This document shows, one piece after another, positions 57,923 to 64,000 of a stretch of 64,000 bases of DNA. Source of the DNA: Mycobacterium ostraviense. GTDB lineage: Bacteria; Actinomycetota; Actinomycetes; Mycobacteriales; Mycobacteriaceae. The notes beneath the pieces were generated by a model. It worked only from the letters and a program-made list of their open reading frames with translations. It ran no database searches and was not told the origin of the DNA. Location of the stretch: assembly GCF_002705925.1 (NCBI RefSeq), contig NZ_NKRE01000001.1, positions 412,878-476,877 of the forward strand, given 5' to 3'. Numbering within the stretch: position 1 is the first letter of the stretch; each line of letters starts with the position of its first letter. A program made the position numbers and the translations under genes.

Positions 57923-59275
57923 ATGGCAGGTGTACTCGTAGCCCCGGAAATCTTGACCGCAACGGCAGCGGATTTGGCGGGGATCGGTTCGACACTTGAA
58001 GCGGCCAATAGGGCCGCAGCGGCCTCGACATCGCGCGTGCTCGCCGCCGGTGCCGATGAGGTCTCCGAAGCCATTGCCGACCTGCTCTCTGGCTATGCCC
58101 GCCAGTACCAGGCGCTGAGCACCAGCATGGCGGGATTTCATCAACAATTCGTGCAGACCTTAGCCTCCGGTGGAGGCTCCTACGCGGCCGCCGAGACCAC
58201 CAACGCAGCCCCGCTGCAGACCCTCGAGCAGCAGGTGCTCGCCGTAATCAACGCGCCCACCCAGACCCTGCTGGGGCGCCCGCTGATCGGCACCGGCGCA
58301 GACGGAGCGCCCGGCCGAAACGGCGGCGACGGTGGTTTGCTGTGGGGCGACGGCGGAAACGGTGGGGCCGGGACGGCGGACCACCCTACCGGCGGCAATG
58401 GCGGCAACGCCGGGCTGATCGGCAACGGCGGGAACGGCGGCGCGGGCTACAGCCCGGCTGGCGTGACCGGAGCGGCCGGCGGGGCCGGCGGTGTGGGTGG
58501 TCGCGGTGGCTGGTTGTTCGGCAACGGCGGTGCCGGCGGCAACGGCGGCGCCGGCGCTAGCGGGATTTCCGGCCCACCTCACGCCACCGCCGGTCCTGGG
58601 GGTGACGGCGGTAACGGTGGTGCCGGCGGTGCTGCCGGGCTGTGGGGCACCGGCGGTGCCGGCGGGACCGGCGGGCAAGCCGGAACCGGCGGACGGGGCT
58701 TCGTCGGGCCCGTCAACGGTGACGGCGGCAATGGCGGCGACGGCGGAAATGGCGGCCTGGGCGGGGCCGGCGGCTGGCTCTACGGGGACGGCGGCGCCGG
58801 TGGCAACGGCGGAATGGGCGGGAACGGCGGGCCTGGTGGCTTTTCTGTCGTCACTGGTCAGCCGGGCGACAGCGGCAACGGCGGCAATGGCGGCACTGGT
58901 GCTGGCGGTGGGCCCGGCGGCTGGCTCTATGGCAACGGCGGAACAGGCGGAGCCGGCGGCAACGGCGGCGCCGGTGGCCTGCCTGTCCGCACTGGCGCGG
59001 GCGGCGACGGCGGTATCGGCGGCGACGGCGCTACGGGCGGGCGTGGCGGATTCCTGACCGGCAACGGCGGATCGGGCGGAGCCGGCGGCAGCGGCGGCCA
59101 CGGCAACGGTGATGGCACCGACGGCGCCGGCGGTGACGGCGGCGACGGCGGCGACGCCGTGTTCATCGGGAACGGCGGTAACGGCGGGCCCGGCGGCGCG
59201 GGCGAGCCCGACGGAAACGGCGGCGCAGGCGGCGCCGGCGGGCAACTATTCGGCGGATCCGGGAGCCCCGGATAA
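57923..59275 (+). CDS. PE_PGRS family protein
   Basis: A 450-residue protein from ATG 57923 ([30 protein letters not shown]), the usual PE start. A longer reading from 57860 adds an atypical hydrophobic leader. The PE domain is about 1-95, the linker motif is [18 protein letters not shown], and about 320 residues of Gly-rich PGRS repeats follow with interspersed hydrophobic units ([15 protein letters not shown]). ESX-5 export is expected. It sits between the pentose phosphate operon and ppc and converges on ppc with 13 bases between stops. Confidence 0.92.
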   Translation: MAGVLVAPEILTATAADLAGIGSTLEAANRAAAASTSRVLAAGADEVSEAIADLLSGYARQYQALSTSMAGFHQQFVQTLASGGGSYAAAETTNAAPLQTLEQQVLAVINAPTQTLLGRPLIGTGADGAPGRNGGDGGLLWGDGGNGGAGTADHPTGGNGGNAGLIGNGGNGGAGYSPAGVTGAAGGAGGVGGRGGWLFGNGGAGGNGGAGASGISGPPHATAGPGGDGGNGGAGGAAGLWGTGGAGGTGGQAGTGGRGFVGPVNGDGGNGGDGGNGGLGGAGGWLYGDGGAGGNGGMGGNGGPGGFSVVTGQPGDSGNGGNGGTGAGGGPGGWLYGNGGTGGAGGNGGAGGLPVRTGAGGDGGIGGDGATGGRGGFLTGNGGSGGAGGSGGHGNGDGTDGAGGDGGDGGDAVFIGNGGNGGPGGAGEPDGNGGAGGAGGQLFGGSGSPG

Positions 59276-59288
59276 CGGCCTAGCCCGG

Positions 59289-62108
59289 TTAGCCGCTATT
59301 ACGTAACGCGCTGGCCAGCCCGTTCATCGTCAGCAGGATGCCGCGCTGCACCAATTCGTCGTCTTCGCCCGAGCGGTAGCGACGCAATAACTCCACCTGA
59401 AGGTGATTCAGCGGCTCCAGGTACGGGAAGCGGTTGAACACCGAACGCGCCAGGGCCGGGTTGTCGACGAGCAGATCGTCGTGGCCGGTGATGCGCTTGT
59501 ACATGGTGATGGTGCGGTGATGTTCGTCGGCAATCTTGTCGAAGACCCGGCGCCGCAATGATTCGTCGGCCACGAGTTCGGCGTAGTGGGCGGCCAGGCC
59601 TAGATCGCTTTTGGCCAGCACCTGCGCCATGTTGGACAGCACGCTGCGAAAAAACGGCCACCGCTGGTAGAGATCGTGCAGAACGTCCAGCTTGTCGGCC
59701 TCGCCTTCCGGGCCCGCTGCGATCCATCGCTCGAACGCTGTGCCGGCGCCGTACCATCCGGGAAGCATCACCCGTGACTGGCTCCACGCCAGCACCCATG
59801 GAATGGCGCGCAGGTCCGCGATCGACGACGTGGGCTTGCGGGACGTCGGGCGACTACCGATGTTCAGTGACCCGATTTCGCTGACCGGTGTGGACGCCAT
59901 GAAATATTCGACGAAACCCGGTGTTTCGTGGACCAATTCGGCATACGCACGCTGCGACAGTGCGGCGACCTCCTCGAGCACCGCGTAAGCCGGCGCCGCC
60001 GTGTCACCGAGACCCTCGACATCCAGCAGCGTCGATTCCAGGGTTGCGGCCAACAGGCTCTCCAGGTTGCGACGCGCCATCTGCGGCTCGGCGTACTTGG
60101 CGGCAATCACCTCGCCCTGCTCGGTAAGGCGCAACGAGCCGCTCACCGCGCCCGGCGGCTGCGCCAAGATTGCTTGATAACTCGGGCCGCCGCCGCGGCC
60201 GACCGTGCCGCCGCGACCGTGGAAGAGCCGCAATCGAATTCCCGACTTGCGAGCCGTTTCGACCAGGGCCAGCTCAGCGCGGTACACCGCCCAGTTGGCG
60301 GCCAGGTACCCGCCGTCCTTGTTGGAGTCGGAGTAGCCGAGCATCACCTCCTGCATGTCACCTCGGGCTTTGACCAGCCCGCGATACAGCGGAAGGTCCA
60401 GCGTTGCTTGCAGAATCGTCGCGCCGTTGCGCAGGTCGTCGATCGTCTCGAACAGTGGCGAGATGCCCACCGGGCAGTACGGTTGCGGTCCCGAGGCGTC
60501 CAGCAGGCCGGCCTCTTTCAGCAGGATCGCCGCCTCCAACATGTCCGACACCGACCGGCACATGGAAATGACGTAATTGGGCACCGCCTCGGCACCGTAG
60601 GTCCGGACCGCGCGGGCGGCGGCCGCGACGATGTCAAGCTCGCCACGCGCCTGATCGGATATCTGCGCCCGGCCGCCGATCAGCGGTCGCCGGGTGCTGA
60701 GCTCGCCGACCAGCAGCGCGACCCGCTCGTCTTCGGGCAGCGAACCGTAGTCCGGATGCACCCCGGCCCATGCCAGCAGCTCGCCGACGACTTCCTCGTG
60801 TACGTCGGAATTTTGCCGCAGGTCCAGGCCGCACAGGTGAAAACCGAAGACGTGCACGGCTTCTCGCAACAAGGCCAGCCGGTCGTCGGCCAACAGCGCG
60901 CTGCCGTGGGTGCGCAGCGATGCATCGATGACGTCGAGGTCGGCCCGCAGCTCGCCCGGCGTGGCGTACGGCGGCAATCCCAGGTCCAGCTGGTGTTGCG
61001 GTTGCTGGTCCAGGATCTCGGCGCCGGTGGCGCTGAGCCGGGCACGGATCACCCGCAGCGCCCGCCGGTACGGTTCGTCGTCGCGAGCATTGTCGCGGCA
61101 GCCGCCGGCCAGCGCGGTCAACTCAGTTGTGACGGTGAGCAGCCGCGACGACATCGACAGCTCCTGCTCGAGCTGGTCGAGCTCGGCCAGGTAGTGCGAC
61201 AGCGCGGTGTAGGCGGCGCTGCCGGTGGCCAGCCGCACCACCTCGGCGGTCACGTTGGGGTTGCCGTCACGGTCGCCGCCGATCCAGGATCCCGGTTTCA
61301 GAATGGGCTCCGACAACAGCTCGGCGTCGGGCCACCGGTCGCGCAATGCCCCCCGCACCTCGGCGTTGACCTGCGGGACGACCTTGAAGAACGCCGACCG
61401 GTATAGCCGCAGCCCGACGGCGATCTCGTCGCTGATCTGCAGTCGCGACAGCCGGATCAGCGCGGTCTGCCACAAGGTCAGAACCTGGCGACGCAACTCC
61501 AATTCGATGCTGCGGCCGTCGTCGGTCTCGCTGTGGCCCTCGGCATGGAGCCGCATCAACTCGGTGATCCGGTGCTGGGTGATGAAGATGGTGCGCCGGC
61601 GGATCTCGGTCGGATGGGCGGTGATGACCGGGGAAACCAGCGCGCCCTTCAATGCGTCGGCGACGGTTACCGAATCCAGCTCGGCTGCTTCTAGTTTCAG
61701 GTACGTGGCGGCCAGGCTGCTGTCTTGCGGCGGCTCCCCGGCGGCGATGTGCCCGGCGCGGCGGCGTTCCCGGTGGATGTCTTCGGCGACGTTGGCCAGC
61801 AACGCGAAATGGCTGAATGCCCGAATGACCGGAAGCGCCCGGTGAATGTCGATGCCGTCGAACATGCGCGCCATCTCGGTTCGGTCGATCTCGGAACGGC
61901 GCACCCGGAAGGCTTCCACCCGTGCTCGCTCGACGAGTTCGAAGATTTCGTCGCCGTTCTGCTCGCGAACGGTGTCGCCCAGGATGGAGCCCAACAACCT
62001 GATGTCAGCGCGCATCGGCTCGGTCGCCTCGCGCCCCAGCCGGGTCCGATGGACATCGCCGATCGGTTCCAGCGCGGCATCGGATACCAGGTCGGCAGCG
62101 TTACCCAT
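59289..62108 (-). CDS. ppc: Phosphoenolpyruvate carboxylase
   Basis: The 939-residue enzyme makes oxaloacetate from PEP and bicarbonate. Catalytic His165 lies in [13 protein letters not shown]; the second signature is [20 protein letters not shown]. The chain ends LASALRNSG, close to the family's terminal QNTG-type tail. ATG 62108 ([20 protein letters not shown]) was chosen because longer readings cover the secG promoter and gene. As I recall, ppc is absent from M. tuberculosis but present in M. leprae and M. smegmatis, which helps place this organism. Confidence 0.97.
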   Translation of the reverse strand: MGNAADLVSDAALEPIGDVHRTRLGREATEPMRADIRLLGSILGDTVREQNGDEIFELVERARVEAFRVRRSEIDRTEMARMFDGIDIHRALPVIRAFSHFALLANVAEDIHRERRRAGHIAAGEPPQDSSLAATYLKLEAAELDSVTVADALKGALVSPVITAHPTEIRRRTIFITQHRITELMRLHAEGHSETDDGRSIELELRRQVLTLWQTALIRLSRLQISDEIAVGLRLYRSAFFKVVPQVNAEVRGALRDRWPDAELLSEPILKPGSWIGGDRDGNPNVTAEVVRLATGSAAYTALSHYLAELDQLEQELSMSSRLLTVTTELTALAGGCRDNARDDEPYRRALRVIRARLSATGAEILDQQPQHQLDLGLPPYATPGELRADLDVIDASLRTHGSALLADDRLALLREAVHVFGFHLCGLDLRQNSDVHEEVVGELLAWAGVHPDYGSLPEDERVALLVGELSTRRPLIGGRAQISDQARGELDIVAAAARAVRTYGAEAVPNYVISMCRSVSDMLEAAILLKEAGLLDASGPQPYCPVGISPLFETIDDLRNGATILQATLDLPLYRGLVKARGDMQEVMLGYSDSNKDGGYLAANWAVYRAELALVETARKSGIRLRLFHGRGGTVGRGGGPSYQAILAQPPGAVSGSLRLTEQGEVIAAKYAEPQMARRNLESLLAATLESTLLDVEGLGDTAAPAYAVLEEVAALSQRAYAELVHETPGFVEYFMASTPVSEIGSLNIGSRPTSRKPTSSIADLRAIPWVLAWSQSRVMLPGWYGAGTAFERWIAAGPEGEADKLDVLHDLYQRWPFFRSVLSNMAQVLAKSDLGLAAHYAELVADESLRRRVFDKIADEHHRTITMYKRITGHDDLLVDNPALARSVFNRFPYLEPLNHLQVELLRRYRSGEDDELVQRGILLTMNGLASALRNSG

Positions 62109-62177
62109 GTGTCCCAGTATCGACGACCGGCCCGCCCGGCGCCCGCTATCTGCCGGCCATTCGGTAGGCTGCCGGTC

Positions 62178-62411
62178 ATGGAGTTGGCCCTGCAGATCAC
62201 CTTGGTGATCACCAGCGTGCTGGTGGTGTTGCTGGTGCTGCTGCACCGCGCGAAAGGTGGCGGCCTGTCGACCCTGTTCGGCGGCGGGGTGCAGTCCAGC
62301 CTGTCCGGGTCGACCGTTGTCGAGAAGAACCTGGACCGGTTGACGCTGTTCATCACCGGGATCTGGGTGGTGTGCATCGTCGGCGTGGGTTTGTTGATCA
62401 AGTACCGCTGA
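62178..62411 (+). CDS. secG: Preprotein translocase subunit SecG
   Basis: A 77-residue two-helix membrane protein: [39 protein letters not shown]...[26 protein letters not shown]. The [15 protein letters not shown] loop is the SecG signature, and the length equals that of M. tuberculosis SecG. It is divergent from ppc with 69 bases between. Unlike the usual order, no tpi-pgk-gap cluster is next to it on the visible side. Confidence 0.96.
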   Translation: MELALQITLVITSVLVVLLVLLHRAKGGGLSTLFGGGVQSSLSGSTVVEKNLDRLTLFITGIWVVCIVGVGLLIKYR

Positions 62412-62507
62412 CGCGCCCGCGCAGCCCAGCGCCACGACGGGTCGTCATGGTAGCTTTCGCCCTTGTGTTCGTCCCCATCCTCGTAGCGCGCGCCGCCGTC
62501 TGAGCTG

Positions 62508-64000
62508 GTGCGGTTCACCCATCCGTCGGGGCATGGGCCCGGCCACGACGTTGCCGCCGGGGTCCCGGGCCCGCTGGCCCGGTCGGAACACGACCTGGTT
62601 CGCGGGACCGGCAAGTACGTCGATGCCCTGCGGTTCGACGGCGAGGCGCACGGTTGCCTGGTGCGCTCACCGCTGCCGCACGCCCGCATTCGGCGCATCG
62701 ACAGCTCGCGGGCGGCGAGCGCGCCGGGAGTTCTGACCGTCCTCACGGGCCACGACATCGCGGCCACGATCCGTCCGCTGGGCTGCGTGATCGGTTTGCG
62801 CTCCGATGACGGCACACCTCGTGTCGATGCCGACCGCGCCGTATTGGCCGTGGACCGGGTGCGCCACGTCGGTGACGGTGTCGCCTTCGTCGTCGCCGAA
62901 ACCGCAAACCAGGCCGCCACCGCCGCCGCCTTGGTCGACGTCGGCTATGAGCCGCTGCCCTACCGATCCGACGCCGACTCACCCGAGCTGGAGGTGCCCA
63001 TCTGGGCCGATGCACCCGACGACGTGTGCTTCACCTGGCGATTCGGCGACGCACCGGCGTGCCGGGCCCTGTTCGCTTCGGCCCATCACGTGGTGCGAAT
63101 CACGCTGGCGTCACCGCGGCTTGTTCCCTACCCCATCGAACCGCGCGCGGCCGTCGGTATTTACGACGAACAGACCGATGCCATGACGTTGCTGGCCAAT
63201 ACCCAAGGGGTGCATTTCGTCCGCAACGTGCTGGCCCGGGCCTTCGACCGGGACCCGCGGCGGCTGCGGGTGCTGACGCCCGCCGTTGGTGGCGGGTTCG
63301 GCGCAAAGATCTACGCCTATCCGGAGCACGCCCTGGTGCTGGAGAGCGCCCGCCGGCTGCGGCGACCGGTCCGCTGGACGGCCACCCGTTCGGAGTCCTT
63401 CCTGTCCGATACCCAAGGCCGCGGGCACATCACCGACGCGGCGATCGCCCTGGACAAGGACGGCCGCTTTCTGGCGTTGTCGGTCCGGCCTACCGTCGAC
63501 TTGGGCGCCTACCTGTCGCAGCTCGCGCCGCTGACCGCGACCGGGGTCGGCGCGCCAGTACAGGCCGGCGCCTACCGCTTCCAAGCCGTCGAAATCAACG
63601 TACGAGCCATGTTCACCAACAACGTGCCGGTCGACGCTTTTCGCGGAGCGGGCCGCCCGGAGGCGAACTACGTGCTGGAACGACTGATCGACCGGGCCGC
63701 CCGCGAGCTGGGTTTCGATCCGGCCCTGCTGCGAGCCCGCAATCTGCCCGCCACTCAGACCCGGCCCCTGACCGCGGCCACCGGGCTGGTCATCGACGGC
63801 GGCCGCTTTCTGGACAATCAGATTCGGTGTCTGGACGTGGCCGACCGTGCCGGGTTCGAAGCGCGACGGCGAGAATCGGCGGCGCGTGGACGCTTGCGCG
63901 GATTCGGTTTTGCCAACTATCTCGAAGCCAACGGCGGCCTGCAGGTCGCCGAGGCCATGAGCGCCGGCGCCTTTCCCGTCGAGTGCGCCACCCTGACGTT
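62508..64000 (+). CDS. Molybdenum hydroxylase large subunit (xanthine dehydrogenase/CoxL family), 3' truncated
   Basis: About 497 residues are visible; the frame runs off the contig. GTG 62508 is the first in-frame start after a stop, but the true start is uncertain. Family features are LVRGTGKYVDALRFDGEAHGCLVRSPLPHARI (N-terminal a/b hammerhead), TPAVGGGFGAKIYAYPEHALVLESARRLRRPVRW (molybdopterin-cytosine dinucleotide binding) and VPVDAFRGAGRPEANYVLERLID. The loop FRGAGR is the non-CO-dehydrogenase (form II) version and not the CO-oxidising AYRCSFR. The essential C-terminal Glu is beyond the edge. The substrate is unknown (an aldehyde, purine or aromatic). Confidence 0.88.
   Translation, partial: MRFTHPSGHGPGHDVAAGVPGPLARSEHDLVRGTGKYVDALRFDGEAHGCLVRSPLPHARIRRIDSSRAASAPGVLTVLTGHDIAATIRPLGCVIGLRSDDGTPRVDADRAVLAVDRVRHVGDGVAFVVAETANQAATAAALVDVGYEPLPYRSDADSPELEVPIWADAPDDVCFTWRFGDAPACRALFASAHHVVRITLASPRLVPYPIEPRAAVGIYDEQTDAMTLLANTQGVHFVRNVLARAFDRDPRRLRVLTPAVGGGFGAKIYAYPEHALVLESARRLRRPVRWTATRSESFLSDTQGRGHITDAAIALDKDGRFLALSVRPTVDLGAYLSQLAPLTATGVGAPVQAGAYRFQAVEINVRAMFTNNVPVDAFRGAGRPEANYVLERLIDRAARELGFDPALLRARNLPATQTRPLTAATGLVIDGGRFLDNQIRCLDVADRAGFEARRRESAARGRLRGFGFANYLEANGGLQVAEAMSAGAFPVECATLT

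Noticed and set aside
62412..62518. Minus-strand coding-looking stretch (GTG 62518, [28 protein letters not shown])
   Set aside because: The amino-acid pattern is attractive, but the frame runs on antisense through secG with no stop before 61697 and no ribosome site was evident. I cannot separate it from chance.

Overview
The window is high-GC DNA from a slow-growing Mycobacterium outside the M. tuberculosis complex. The evidence is the gene content and order (acn-ripA-ripB-moxR1, fabG1-inhA-hemH, sufR-B-D-C-S-U-T with a SufB intein, tkt-tal-zwf-opcA-pgl), two PE_PGRS genes, MIRU-type repeats and GTG-rich, often leaderless starts. Most of 3.1-62.4 kb follows the M. tuberculosis Rv1440-Rv1489 segment in reverse orientation. 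Comparisons to Rv numbers are from memory, because no search could be run. Bases 1-30 are a sequencing transposon adapter, so the left edge is a contig end and not native sequence.

Layout. 0-3.1 kb is an accessory block: a truncated sensor kinase with its response regulator, two look-alike proline-rich membrane proteins, a decayed TetR gene and an F420-type (deazaflavin) enzyme. 3.1-5.0 kb is an NfeD/SPFH/DoxX-like membrane operon. 6.0-8.7 kb is fabG1-inhA-hemH (mycolic acid and heme synthesis). 8.7-9.7 kb is a DUF559 nuclease-like gene bracketed by two near-identical long palindromes. 9.7-15.2 kb is the moxR1-DUF58-VWA cluster and the peptidoglycan hydrolases ripA and ripB. 16.3-19.7 kb is aconitase with its TetR repressor and a recognisable operator. 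19.8-25.4 kb is ctpD, two thioredoxin-like genes, echA12, an ABC-F protein and a small HTH protein. 25.7-30.5 kb is PE_PGRS, fadE15 and an inserted formamidase pair (fmdA/fmdB).

30.7-38.0 kb is the whole SUF iron-sulfur assembly operon, with translationally coupled genes and a promoter/operator that SufR probably uses. 38.0-43.5 kb holds a tandem MIRU-like repeat, mptB (lipomannan mannosyltransferase), an ABC exporter pair and ctaA (heme A). 43.6-49.4 kb holds qor, a YbaB-like gene, two decaying small genes and a 1237-residue OtsB1-like fusion whose two HAD domains have lost their nucleophiles. 49.5-57.8 kb is ctaB and the pentose phosphate operon, with a duplicated 53-bp MIRU between zwf and opcA. 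57.9-64 kb holds a second PE_PGRS, ppc, secG and the start of a molybdenum hydroxylase large subunit.

The observations I rate most worth pursuing are: the low-GC, rare-codon patch inside sufB just upstream of the intein; the palindrome-gene-palindrome unit around the DUF559 gene, with a related palindrome at 19.77 kb; the OtsB1-like protein with two inactivated HAD domains and a possible DosR box; and the 12-base element shared by the ctaA and ctaB promoters.
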